Assembly (NCBI GenBank): GCA_016618085.1
Contig: JABLTG010000092.1
Span: 1 to 64,000 of the forward strand
Source of the DNA: Neovahlkampfia damariscottae
Lineage: Eukaryota; Heterolobosea; Selenaionea; Neovahlkampfiida; Neovahlkampfiidae
Direction: 5' to 3'
Length of the DNA stretch: 64,000 bases
Below the pieces are notes generated by a model. The model was not told the origin of the DNA and did not search any database. It was given only the letters and a program-made list of their open reading frames with translations. The position numbers and the translations under genes are program-made. Below are positions 11,983 through 22,230 of this stretch, one piece after another; within the stretch, counting starts at the first letter, position 1, and each line of letters opens with the position of its first letter.

Positions 11983-13068
11983 TTAATGTTGAGCAGTTTT
12001 TTGAACCACTTTTCCTGATTCTTGATTATTAGCAACATAACCTTCTTTATTGGCTCTTTTTTGATCATTGAAATAAGAATCAAATAAACTTGAATAACTT
12101 GTTTGTTTTGAAGCTTCCCTGCCTGCATTTTTATTTTCTTCTTCATTCATATTTTGAGCATTTTGTTTACTTCTACCAGCATCTTTTGATCCTTCTTTTA
12201 CATGTGAAAGACGGTCTTTAAGATCTTGAGTATTTTCCCTTTGTTGTTTATTATAAGTTTGATCACTATTGAAATAAAGATCATCCTGATCAACATTGCT
12301 TTTTCCAGAATCTTTGTTGTATGATTTATCCCATTGTTTATTATTATAATTTGATTTTTTTCCAGAAGCTAAATTTCCTTCATCTGAATCACCATAATAT
12401 TCCAATGCATTTTGATTGTTGAATTGATTTTTAGATTGACCACCCCAATCTTCTGCATATTTTTGTCCTAATGTAAAAGAGTCACCATAACCTTTGGATT
12501 TCTTTGTTTGAGGAGCTGCTTGAACATTTTGGTATTGTGAATTTCTATTGGATGCTTCTGCAGAATTGAATCCACTTAATGCTTGATCAGAAAGTGCAGT
12601 TGATTTCTTTTTATAATTTTGATTATTAAATTCTTCATAATTTCCAGAATCATCAACTCCAGCATCTCTAAAACCTACTTTATCATATTGTTGATTTCCT
12701 AAATTTTTGTTTCTTTGATAAATTAAGCTGTTTCTTCCTTGATCAATATTTTCATAATCTCTTGTTTTTAAATCTCTTGCTGAATTTAAATCATCTAATG
12801 ATTTTTCTTTTAAGAATTCATCATCTGTTTGATATAAATTTTCATTCCTCTTTCTGTTGTAATTTTCAAAACTTTTGTCTCTGATATCTTGATCATCTTG
12901 AATTTTTTGAGATGTTGCTCCTTCGTTTGATTGATATCCTGATTCCTTTTGAGCAGCCAGACCAAATGCTCTTTGAAATGAATCCAAGTATGGAGCAGGA
13001 GCATCTGTAGCAGAAGATACATAAACCAATATTGAAATCACTAAGAAACCAATGAGTAATGTTTTCAT
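11983..13068 (-). CDS. Secreted, Cys-free, Asn/Lys/Tyr-rich disordered protein 1
   Basis: 361 residues in one exon. The first 20 residues are a signal peptide (MKTLLIGFLVISILVYVSSA), followed by DAPAPYLDSF. The mature part has no cysteine, is rich in Asn, Asp, Lys, Gln, Ser and Tyr, and contains KGYGDSF and many short Tyr-Asn/Lys units. No TM segment follows. It resembles in build the proteins at 18328 and 52026. A wall, matrix or secretory-granule role is a guess. Unlike nearly all neighbours it lacks a CCAAT near the ATG. AATAAA overlaps the stop. Confidence 0.8.
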   Translation of the reverse strand: MKTLLIGFLVISILVYVSSATDAPAPYLDSFQRAFGLAAQKESGYQSNEGATSQKIQDDQDIRDKSFENYNRKRNENLYQTDDEFLKEKSLDDLNSARDLKTRDYENIDQGRNSLIYQRNKNLGNQQYDKVGFRDAGVDDSGNYEEFNNQNYKKKSTALSDQALSGFNSAEASNRNSQYQNVQAAPQTKKSKGYGDSFTLGQKYAEDWGGQSKNQFNNQNALEYYGDSDEGNLASGKKSNYNNKQWDKSYNKDSGKSNVDQDDLYFNSDQTYNKQQRENTQDLKDRLSHVKEGSKDAGRSKQNAQNMNEEENKNAGREASKQTSYSSLFDSYFNDQKRANKEGYVANNQESGKVVQKTAQH

Positions 13069-13554
13069 TTTTTCAAAAAATTGATCGTTTTTTTTGTTTG
13101 AATTTTTTATTTACCTTTATTTGATCAAAAATCACCTTTTTTAGTTTTTTTTGTTTTTTTATCTTTTTTTAGTTAATTTTTGGATGTTTCTTTTTGATTC
13201 ATAAAAGAGTCAGAATTTTTGTCTTTCTCGTTTTTGTGTTTTTCCTCATTTTTTTTGTTCAGAGGCCTATTGAACTCTTCATTCTCTTTTCTTTTTTTTG
13301 AATTCAAAACAAAACACCAAAATGTCTTCTTTTTCTTGTTTTGTGTTTTTCATCATTTGGTTTTTTGAAACCATCAGAATTGGCTTTGTTTTATTTCGAC
13401 ATAAAAAATTCAGTGTTTTAATTGGAGGATTTTTTTCAATTTGATAGTACACAACATTTTGGAAGAATTGATAAAATAACAGAGAATGTTGCTTTTCTAT
13501 TTTTGACCGTTAAAACTCAAGCACCAATCAAATCTCACCTTTTTTTGAAAGACG
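13069..13554. other. Divergent upstream region of secreted protein and PIP-kinase genes
   Basis: 486 bp of T-rich DNA. CCAAT at about 13523 lies 28 nt before the PIP-kinase ATG. Nothing comparable lies near the leftward secreted-protein gene. A weak TTTTATGA-like AT box about 135 nt before that gene is the only candidate element. No coding sequence recognised. Confidence 0.4.
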
Positions 13555-15480
13555 ATGAGCACTATGAAAAGAACCACCAGTGATAAACGAAGAAGGTCAC
13601 TTCTGGATATATTCAAAAAAGATACAAGCTCAATTTCTTTCAGTTCAGCCAACAAAGATACACCACCAGAAACTGACTTACTTGAAGAAATAGAAAATGA
13701 AATTAGAGATTTAGCAATGAAAGAAAAAGGATTAGAAAGCATTGAAACACCAACATATGATATAAAACTTGGAGAAAATGATGTCATTTCTAGATGTAAA
13801 AAAAATTTCTTTTTTAAATGTCAAAGTTTCTGAAGAGGAATTAAAAAATCTTCGAAAACAATTTAAAGCCATAGATGTAGATAATGATAAAAAAATAACA
13901 GCTGATGAATTTATGAATGCTTTTGCTATTGTTCCAGGTCATAATATATCAGGTTTTTATTTTTTATTTTTTATTTTTAACCAATAGTGTCCAAATCCAT
14001 TTTTGATGCTTTAGATCAAACTAATTGTGGATTCATCTCTGAAGAAGAATTTTTAAGAAATATGGCAATTTTTCAAAAAGGAACTTTTGAAGAAAAAGCG
14101 AAATGTAACAAAAAAAAAAAAAATTAAACTTTTTTACAAAGTCGCCTTTTCATTGATGAATAGAAGCAAGACTGGTTCTTTGTCAAAGAATGAACTGGTT
14201 GTCTTAATTTCTGGTATTTTTAAAGTTTTAAAAGGACTCACTATTCCTGGTTTTGATTCAAAATTGGCTGTTGAATTTGCAACTGAAGTGTTCAATTTAT
14301 TGGACACTGACAAAGATGGAATCGTAAAATTTTCTGAGTTTGTGATTGGTTTAGAAAAAAACAAAAATTATATCAAATGTTTGGGAGTTTTAAAAAATGA
14401 TCAAATTCCAAGAATAAATACAAATTCAGGTCAATTAGTTTCTATTGGTGGAAAAAGTTGGATAAGTGCTTTTGAAATGATGTTGGGAATGAGATTAGCA
14501 TTAGAATATGTATCTGATTTAGGAAGACCTGCAAAAAAAGGAGATTTCACTGTAAAATTAACATTTGATCTTCCAGAAATCATTGCAACAAAATCACAAT
14601 TTACTGATTATGCACCTCACGTCTTTAAACAAATAAGAAATTTTTTTGGAATCACTCAAGAAGAATATATCATTTCATTAGGTCCAGAACAAATTTTAGG
14701 TAATTTATTAATTGGAAATATGTCAAGTTTAAGTGAAAAAGTTAGTGATGGAAAATCAGGTTCTTTCTTCTTTTATAGTCATGATTCAAGATTTATGGTA
14801 AAGACAATTCCATCAAAGGAAATGAATATTTTTTCAAATGTCTTGGGGGAATACTATAAACATGTGTCAATGAATCCAGGAACGTTGATGGTTAGAATGT
14901 ATGCAAGCCATGAGATTGATAATACTCCTTTTGTTGTAATGGGAAATTGTTTTGAATCTTCTTTTGCAATTGATGTAATATATGATTTAAAAGGATCAAC
15001 AGTTGGTCGAACAAATCCTCATGGTTTTGTTAAAAAGGATTTAGATTTATTAGAAGCTAAAGAAATCTTTAAAATTGGAAAAGAACAAAAAGAAAAAAGT
15101 AAACCAATTAAAATTGATTTATTATTTAAGTGATGGATATGATTAAAAAAGACACAGATTTTCTAAAAAATAGCAATTTAATTGATTATAGTTTGATTGT
15201 TGGAATTCAAAAAAATACTGGAAAAAAATTGCCAATAGAATTTCAAGATTGTTCAATTTATAAAAACGCAAGAATTATACCTTCAGTTGCAAATGAAGAC
15301 GGTACTGTTGATTATATCTATTTCTTTGGTATCATTGATATCTTTACAGTTTACGATTCAAAAAAAGAAGCAGAACATGCTGTTAAATCTTTGGTTCATA
15401 ATTCAAAGAAAATATCAGCAATTCCTTCAAAAGATTATGCGAAAAGATTTTGTGATTTCATGGAAAAAGCAATGGAATAA
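13555..15480 (+). CDS. EF-hand (NCS-like) domain fused to phosphatidylinositol phosphate kinase
   Basis: 596 residues from exons 13555-13795, 13827-13952, 13988-14104, 14142-15098 and 15131-15480. Residues about 80-225 hold four EF-hand loops. DVDNDKKITADE and DTDKDGIVKFSE are canonical; DQTNCGFISEEE and NRSKTGSLSKNE are weaker. The PIPK domain follows: DLKGSTVGR, LIDYSLIVGI and the late GIIDIF motif. PIPKs phosphorylate PtdIns phosphates at the plasma membrane. The calcium-sensor fusion implies direct Ca2+ control, and a similar EF-hand/PIPK fusion is known in Plasmodium. The last intron (15099-15130) removes an apparent stop. AATAAA overlaps the true stop. Confidence 0.92.
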
Positions 15481-15509
15481 AAAAGTCAAAAAATTTATTG
15501 GCTTGACAT

Positions 15510-17199
15510 TCATTTTATAAAAAAAGTGTGATTTAATCCACATTCAATACCTTGAACATTGGAAATTGGAATTACTGTTGGTGTTAATACAGAATCTGAC
15601 TTGTGAGGTAAACCAAGTTGATGATAATCATTACAACCCCAAGCATAGATTGAATTATCATCTTGAGAGTTAATCATCAAAACAACTTACCTGAGACCCT
15701 AAATGTACGATTCTTTCCATGAAATATTTTTTCATTTTTAGAAATTTTGAACAACAATTTTGGAGAATTATAATTTGAATTTGAAATTCCCAATTGACCA
15801 TTGATGTTACATCCCCAACCATAAAAATCTCCAGAACCTAAAAATCAATGACAAAAAAATGTATTTACTTGATAATGCCATTGAATGGCTGGCACCACAA
15901 TAAATATTAATAATGTTTGAAAGCTTAATTTTTGAAGGGATTGAACGATCTTTATAATCTCCTAAACCTAATTCACCATCTCTATTGCACCCACAACTAT
16001 ATACAGATCCGTCATCTAAAAAATATTTAATCCAACATTCATGAAATACTCAATAATAAGACGGTGTGATACCTACCACATTGTACTTTCTTTACATTAT
16101 TCAATTTTGAATTCCGAGGTATAACTTCGTCATTGGTATGTCCAAGACCAAGTTCACCAAATCCATTAAAACCCCAAGAAAATATTGAATTATCATCTTT
16201 GAAAAAAAATGTTAGGGTTGGTTGATCATTTACTCAAAATGGCAACTGCGTGGAAACATCCACATGCGATTTCTTTGACATTTGAAATTGAAACTTTCAT
16301 GAATTCTTTCTTCCAATTCTTATTTCCAATTCCCAGCTGACCAAAAGGATTCTCACCACACGCATAAATAAAACCATCATCTGAAGAGAGTCACAGGAAA
16401 ATAAATTTACCAGATAATGCATAAGAACTTGCTGTGTTGCATACAATCTGTTTGATATTTGAGATTGGAATGATTTGAGGTGTTGATTGATTGATTGTAT
16501 TTCCTAGACCTAATTGACCATCACTGTTCAAACCAAACCCATAAACAAGTCCATCATCTTTAATAGATATTAAATCGAAACACTTTCTCTTACTTAATAT
16601 TGCAAATGTATGAAAACGTCCACTTGCAATTTTTTTCACATTTGACAACTTCAAAGCAACAGGTTTTTTTTGGTCAATAGTATTTCCAATTCCAAGTTGT
16701 CCATATTTATTAGAACCTATAGCGAATATTTCACCTTTACCACAAAAAATAGAACCAATTTTATAACTGGATTTTAAAGAAATTAGATTATCAAGATTTG
16801 TTTCTTTATCAATGGATTGTTGAATTATTTGATGTTCTTTTTCATGTTTTTCAATGTTTTTAAGTTCAATTTCCTTTTCAATGATAAATTTTTCAAATTC
16901 TTTTTTTTTATCTTCTATTTGTTGTTGTATCTCTGTTTTTTGATTTTGTATACATTCGAGATGATCCAAAACAAGAAATGAGGATTGTAAATCTTGTTTC
17001 ATTTTAAAAATAGCTTCTTCTAATGATATTATTTTGTGATTTATATGGTTTGTTGAGGCACATTTTGAACAAATTTTTTTTTCGTCATTTATGCAAAAGT
17101 ATTTGAGTTCTTCTTGATGAAACTCACAGATTTCTTGAAGTTCAATTGTTTTTTTTACTTACTTGGAAGAGACGTTGTAATTTGATCAACTTGGTTCAT
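15510..17199 (-). CDS. B-box zinc finger / coiled coil / RCC1 propeller protein
   Basis: 487 residues, eight exons: 17163-17199, 16594-17133, then five exons of exactly 147 nt (16411-16557, 16234-16380, 16050-16196, 15869-16015, 15691-15837), then 15510-15661. A TRIM-type B-box (CEFH...FCINDEKKICSKC...HINH) is followed by a coiled coil (about residues 55-115) and RCC1 blades with YGQLGIGN, DGQLGLGN, FGELGLGH and DGELGLGD. There is no RING, so ubiquitin ligase activity is not implied. Every intron inside the propeller is phase 1 and falls just before the D-D/N-G/S motif. CCAAT at 17241-17245. Confidence 0.92.
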
Positions 17200-17240
17200 T
17201 TGTTGTTTGGGTGAGAACGATGATCAAAAAAAAAAAGTGT

Positions 17241-17245
17241 CCAAT
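17241..17245 (-). promoter_or_regulatory. CCAAT element upstream of B-box/RCC1 gene
   Basis: GTCCAATCAGC about 42 nt upstream of the ATG at 17199. A second copy at 17340-17344 serves the divergent DUF4116 relic. Confidence 0.5.
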
Positions 17246-17364
17246 CAGCAAGAAGTTTCCATTTTTGTAGCATTTTTTGTAGGTATTCTTTTTTGTTTTT
17301 TTCTGAGTTTTTTTCGAATTCAGAATTGATTTTTTTCGTCCAATCATCACAAAAAAGCGAAAGT

Positions 17365-18024
17365 ATGAAGGTGAATGACATTCGTAGCTATGAAGAAAGA
17401 AGAAGGTGCATTCAAATTGTACAAAGAAATGGATTATTAAACTCTTTTCCTTTTGAATATAAGAAAGACAAAATTATTGTTTTGGAGGCTGATAAAAATA
17501 ATGGAATCTCTATACAATATTCTCATGAAGTAATGAAATCAAATAAAACGATAGCAGAAAATGCCATCATTCAAAATCCTTCGAGTGCCAAATATATTTC
17601 AAAAAACTTGAAAAAAGAAGACAAATTCATGACAACAATGCTAAAAAAATATTCCAGAGTTATTTGAACATGCAAGTGATTATCTGAAAAATGACAAACA
17701 TTAATGGAATCTACACTTTAAAAAGATGGCAAAATACTAAATATGGTTCAAAAAATACAAGACAATGAGTCAATGGTAAAAATAGCATTTCAAAATAATT
17801 ACAAATCATTTGAGTTTATAGTTGAAGAAACAGTCGTGTCCTTTGGTCAATTGAAAAAGAATCCACAAATTATTTCTTTCATATCTCCAAAATTGAGCAA
17901 TGATTCCTTCATTTCCAAGCTGAAACTTAGAATATATCCATATTTACCTGATCAACTGAGGGATAACAAAGAAATCACAATGGAAGTTGTAGAGTTAAAT
18001 AGAGATCATTTGGAGCAGATTTAA
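17365..18024 (+). pseudogene. Decayed DUF4116-repeat gene
   Basis: It starts well: CCAAT at 17340-17344, ATG at 17365, and about 95 residues with DKIIVLEADKNNGISIQYS and the family's rhythm of V-L-E-A, N-G and A/Y-S. Homology then changes frame near 17647 (an A run), where NIPELFEHASDYLKND continues. It changes again near 17698, meets a TAA near 17717, then runs on as KDGKILNMVQKIQ to 18024, with a further frame change into DLRKDIDIVTSEV. DUF4116 repeats are of unknown function and are common in Naegleria and some bacteria. An undetected intron cannot explain all breaks. Confidence 0.65.
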
Positions 18025-18327
18025 GAAAGGATATTGACATTGTAACAAGTGAAGTGAAGCAAAAGGAAATCCCTATCTTTTTATTCATTATACTTTGAGT
18101 ACAGATACTGCAATTCTGGTTTTGAAAACCAAAAAGATTGTTTATCAGATTTAGCGTCAACATCTAAAAGAAAACAAATTCGGAATACAATTCTTGATCA
18201 TTTTTGTTTCATTCTTTGTTTCACTCCTGTTTGTCAAAAATTGCTTTATAAAGCTATTTCCTCGAGACTTCCAAAAAAGTCGTTTTTGATTTCAATAAAT
18301 CGAAAAAGAAATTCAAGAAAAACACAA
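18025..18327. other. Upstream region of secreted protein 2, no CCAAT
   Basis: About 300 bp between the DUF4116 relic and the secreted-protein gene. It contains TTTATAAAG near 18243, roughly 80 nt before the ATG, and TTTCAATAAAT near 18290. TTTCAATAAAT also occurs upstream of the related gene at 52026. No CCAAT or ATTGG is seen. Confidence 0.45.
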
Positions 18328-19506
18328 ATGAAGTTCTCAACCCTAATTGCTGGATTGATAGTTTCACTATTATTTCTTCAAGTATCATCACTTAGACTTG
18401 CTCCTGGATCTCTTGATAAAGGTTCACCAACTTTAAATAAAAGAAAAACAGGTGATATTGAACTTCCACTACATCAAAAACAAGAGATTCCAATTAAAAA
18501 ACATCAAGTGATTTATGAAAAACAATCACCTTTAAAAAAACAAGATGATAGAAACCTCTACAGAGTTGGTACCCAAAATTTGAAAAATCAAAAGGACAAA
18601 GTTGGAAATTCAGTCAACCATTTCAACAAAAGAAATGATAATCAATTTGAAAAAGTGAAAAACAACAAATGGGGATCCAATGAAAAAAGGGACACTTTTA
18701 CAAAAAGATCAAATTTCAAAGATAATGCCTTCAACAAAAGAAACTCCAAGTCGTCAGAAAATGATGATTTAGATAAGAATTCAGATGCTCTAAAATTCTC
18801 AAAATCAAATCGAAATCAAAAAAATCAATTGAAAAAAGTTCTATACAATAATTTTCAAGATGATACTGATCGAAATCAATTTGACAAATTGAATGACAAT
18901 AAATTCAAAAAGAACTCTGCAAAGAATTCAAACCATAAATCAACAGCTTTTCATGGAGAATCAACAGATAACACAATGACCAATACAGGTCTATCTGTTC
19001 CAAGATATGGGAAAAAATCATATGGAAAAAATTCAGCTCCTACTCATTTTTCAAGAAAAAAACATCAACAAAATCATTCATTCAAAAATGCAGATAACAA
19101 TGCGAACAAGAAACAATTGAATTCTTCTTCAAAAAATGCTTCCAAAAAAGTTAGTTTGAGAAAACGTAAAAGGGGCACAAATTTTGACAAAATCAATGAT
19201 TCAAAAGATTATAGTGAAACTCATTTAGGTTTTGAAAAAAAGAATGATAATTTGAAACAAAGACGTAACAAAGATTTCAAAGATTCTTCTATTGAAAAAA
19301 GAAATGTGGGAAAGGAAAATGATTTGAAAAAGAATTGGATAAAAAAAGCAAATGACGGTGAGTCAAATTTGGTTGTGCATTCAAAGAAACTTCAAAAAAT
19401 CAATAAAGCAAACAAAAATTATTATCAAGATCATAAATTTGGAGCTAACAATGCAAGAGCTAAAAAAATCACAAGGGATTACACAAATGGAAAATCTTAT
19501 CATTAA
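18328..19506 (+). CDS. Secreted, Cys-free, Lys/Asn-rich disordered protein 2
   Basis: 392 residues in one exon. The frame is open further upstream (from 18241), but the ATG at 18328 gives a clean signal peptide MKFSTLIAGLIVSLLFLQVS, so I start there. The mature part has no cysteine and is dominated by Lys, Asn, Ser and Asp. It shares two stretches with the protein at 52026. One is a Y-G-K... followed by KKHQQNHSF (KKHMQKHGF there). The other is KRGTNF...DNLKQRRNKDFK (KRGVNF...QNIKQRRGKDYK there). These mark a gene family. Function unknown. Confidence 0.82.
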   Translation: MKFSTLIAGLIVSLLFLQVSSLRLAPGSLDKGSPTLNKRKTGDIELPLHQKQEIPIKKHQVIYEKQSPLKKQDDRNLYRVGTQNLKNQKDKVGNSVNHFNKRNDNQFEKVKNNKWGSNEKRDTFTKRSNFKDNAFNKRNSKSSENDDLDKNSDALKFSKSNRNQKNQLKKVLYNNFQDDTDRNQFDKLNDNKFKKNSAKNSNHKSTAFHGESTDNTMTNTGLSVPRYGKKSYGKNSAPTHFSRKKHQQNHSFKNADNNANKKQLNSSSKNASKKVSLRKRKRGTNFDKINDSKDYSETHLGFEKKNDNLKQRRNKDFKDSSIEKRNVGKENDLKKNWIKKANDGESNLVVHSKKLQKINKANKNYYQDHKFGANNARAKKITRDYTNGKSYH

Positions 19507-19571
19507 ATATTTTTTATGTGAGTCCAGAGGCAATTCTTGTGATTCTAAAAATAGAAAAATATGAATTTTTA

Positions 19572-20762
19572 CTACAATTTCGATTTTTCGAAAGTCTTTT
19601 GGAAAGCAGCGATATTTGAACCCTTTTTACTATCAAGAACAGCAAATTCAACATGATTGAAATAATCATGATATTTTTCAATCACCATCTTCCACATTTC
19701 TGATTCTAATGTTGGATCATGAAGAAATGCTCCGCACCCAGAAGCACCTGTAACTAAAACATCTATACCTTCAATAATACATGTTCTGACAACCCCTTCA
19801 ATATCTAAATAAATTCTATCTTTATATTTTTGAGCATTAGAAATTTCACCAAGATCATTGAAATATTCATCTCCTTCAGTCCATTTTCTGAATTTGGAAT
19901 CTTTTCGGAAGTCAGCAAATGCAGAAGCAATCATATAACAATCAGTAATTTTATCTCCAGAGAGGAATTTTGATTTACAAAAATAATTACCTCCACAAGG
20001 AATGTGAAATCCATCATTGTATGTTACACGATTACCAATCATCGGAACTGCATAATCACCTGTTAAATTTAAAGTTCCACAACTTCCTAAAACTGCAATA
20101 CCATTTCCATTTGATCCAACTACTTCTTCTTGTGATCCTCTCATTGCACAGCAGTAACCTCCACCAACTCTATGTGCATTGGCAAAGTTAACCCAAGCAA
20201 CTTTTGAATTTGGATATTTTTCAATCATAGAAGTCACACAATCTTGTGTATCACAATTTTTCACAGAATATACAACTTTTCTTTTTGGACTTTCCATAGG
20301 TTCAAATAAAGCATCTTCAGCAAGATGATTGTATAATTTTAGAGAGTCTAATTGTTCAAAGAGTTCTTTGGCTTTTTGTTTCTTTTTATCAGCATCAATG
20401 ATTATGTTTCCGTTCCAATCTAAATCTTCTCTGGTTGAAATAGCGTAAAATCTTGCTCTTGAAATTCTTTGTTCTATCAAACTTTTTGAAAAAGTCGTTT
20501 TTCTGACGGTTTTTGAATCCATATCTTGGGTTACTCTTAGACAGAAATTTTGGAATTCAGTTCCATGCAAATCATAAAAGTTAGGATTTTTTTCAAACTC
20601 GTTGTTTATTTTTTCAAGTGTCAATTGTTTGAATTCTTGTTGTTGTTCTTTTGTTTCTTCATAGTGAATGTAGTCACCAGAAAGTTTGGTTAAAAACTTT
20701 TTTGGGAAGAGATGATGGAATTTTTGGTAAATGGTTGGAATTTGTCTTTTGTTGAAGGACAT
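19572..20762 (-). CDS. Poly(ADP-ribose) glycohydrolase-like macrodomain protein (TIGR02452/DUF2263 type)
   Basis: 396 residues, no intron. VNFANAHRVGGGYCCAMRG followed by SQEEVV fits the bacterial-type PARG signature GGG-x(6-8)-QEE. The second Glu of QEE is the catalytic residue that breaks the ribose-ribose bond. GASGCGAFLHDP near residue 345 matches the conserved C-terminal loop of the family. The N-terminal 150 residues are helical and family-typical (FYDLHGTEFQNF). Likely role: removing ADP-ribose from proteins, in nucleus or cytosol. CCAAT is about 25 nt upstream. Confidence 0.85.
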   Translation of the reverse strand: MSFNKRQIPTIYQKFHHLFPKKFLTKLSGDYIHYEETKEQQQEFKQLTLEKINNEFEKNPNFYDLHGTEFQNFCLRVTQDMDSKTVRKTTFSKSLIEQRISRARFYAISTREDLDWNGNIIIDADKKKQKAKELFEQLDSLKLYNHLAEDALFEPMESPKRKVVYSVKNCDTQDCVTSMIEKYPNSKVAWVNFANAHRVGGGYCCAMRGSQEEVVGSNGNGIAVLGSCGTLNLTGDYAVPMIGNRVTYNDGFHIPCGGNYFCKSKFLSGDKITDCYMIASAFADFRKDSKFRKWTEGDEYFNDLGEISNAQKYKDRIYLDIEGVVRTCIIEGIDVLVTGASGCGAFLHDPTLESEMWKMVIEKYHDYFNHVEFAVLDSKKGSNIAAFQKTFEKSKL

Positions 20763-21179
20763 TGTTTTGTTTCAGAATGAAATCATTGGTTGAAAAAAAC
20801 TAATAATAACTGTCTTCTTTTTTCAATATTCATTAAACACAAGATGCCTGAAACTATTGGTTTTGTTCTTATGTTGCCTCACCTTGCAACATAAAAATGT
20901 CTTCACTTCTTTTCTTCCAATTATTTCAATCGTCCGAACTTCCAATGACTGAAGTTTTCTTTGAGTATCATGCTGGATGAGGAAATTCTTCCTCTTCTCT
21001 TATGTTTTCTGAAAGTCTTTGAATTTAACTTTAATTTTTTGATCATTTAAAGTTAATAATTTAATAATATCTGAGCATCTCTCTTTTTTGTTGTGTTTGT
21101 ACTTATGGAAGATTTTTTTCATGGGTTAATTTGATTGGTGTTCGCTGCCAGAGTTTTTAGTTTACTGAACTGGTAGCTG
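20763..21179. other. Divergent promoter region, PARG-like and 107-aa genes
   Basis: 417 bp. ATTGG near 20788 serves the leftward PARG-like gene and ATTGG near 21131 (TTTGATTGGTG) the rightward small gene. Between them I see only A+T-rich unique DNA. Confidence 0.45.
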
Positions 21180-21503
21180 ATGGATGAAGGAAATCATCAA
21201 CTGGTTAAGAAATTTACTTTGAGAACTGGAAAAATGGAAAACAAAAATCAAACAGTGGAAGACTATTTTCTGACCAAATTTGAACAAATACAACTCCAAG
21301 CGATGAAAGAAGATGATTGTACACAATACGAATTATTTAAAACCCAAAAACTGAATGAATACATATGGATTGTTTCTTATAAAAATAAAAAAGCCTTGAT
21401 TTCGTCTCAAGAGCAGCCATATCATCTTTATGACAGAGAAGAATTATACAGTCTCTGCATTCAAGATTCGGAGACAACAACAGCCTATGAATTAATTGTG
21501 TAA
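21180..21503 (+). CDS. Small unknown protein (107 aa)
   Basis: Single exon, 107 residues, mixed charge, no signal peptide or TM segment, and no family I recognise (FTLRTGKMENKNQTVEDYFL, YELFKTQKLNEYIWIVSYKN). The ATG at 21180 follows an ATTGG element by about 43 nt, which supports a real gene. Confidence 0.5.
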   Translation: MDEGNHQLVKKFTLRTGKMENKNQTVEDYFLTKFEQIQLQAMKEDDCTQYELFKTQKLNEYIWIVSYKNKKALISSQEQPYHLYDREELYSLCIQDSETTTAYELIV

Positions 21504-21770
21504 AATACATTTTGAATAAATCATTTTTTCAATTTCAGACAAAATCTTCACAACTTTCGAATTTGTTGGAAAAACTTTATTGGAAGATTATTTTCAACAT
21601 CTTTTTGTTTAGTTTTTCTGTCTTAAGACAAAAACTGAAACACAAAATTGTGTCTTTTTAAGTCTTTTGTTTTCCGTTTTCGGATTGAAGATTCGGAAAA
21701 AAAATTTTCGATATTTTCCGCAACAAGAAAAATGTGTTTCTGAATAATAATTTATTTACAATTGATTAAT

Positions 21771-22118
21771 TTATGCTTGACTCCTCTGGTTATCTTCTGC
21801 AAAAAACCTGAGAATAGCAGGATGGTCCACTTCAAAACTTTCTGTGGACAAATCTGAAAAAGTCTTAGAGTTTCTTGTATTTAAGCCAGACCTTTCTGTT
21901 TCTACCATGGAAATATCAGTTAGAATCAATTGTGGTTGACTTGTTTTTTTTGATCTACAAATGAATTCAGGACAGCTCTTTGAACCTTTTCTAAACTTCA
22001 GGCGTGACAGACATTGTTCTTGTTCTCGTGGTGACTTGGATTTTGAAGTTACCTGACTGGTTCGCCTGATTTTGATATTTTTCATCGCGTTGCTCAGCAA
22101 GTAAATCACTTTTTGCAT
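21771..22118 (-). CDS. Small unknown basic, Ser/Arg-rich protein (115 aa)
   Basis: 115 residues, one exon. The N-terminal half is basic and serine-rich (RRTSQVTSKSKSPREQEQ); the C-terminus is acidic (STESFEVDHPAILRFFAED). No domain recognised. CCAAT at 22135-22139 lies 16 nt before the ATG. That spacing is what selects this frame over an overlapping 64-codon frame. Confidence 0.5.
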   Translation of the reverse strand: MQKVIYLLSNAMKNIKIRRTSQVTSKSKSPREQEQCLSRLKFRKGSKSCPEFICRSKKTSQPQLILTDISMVETERSGLNTRNSKTFSDLSTESFEVDHPAILRFFAEDNQRSQA

Positions 22119-22230
22119 CGTTGTACTGTATTAGCCAATCGGAAACTCTCCTTTCCTTAAGTAGAAATTTTCTTGAACAAATCAAGGTATATAAACTTAA
22201 AATTGTTCAAAGTTAAAATTTCTTGTTCAT

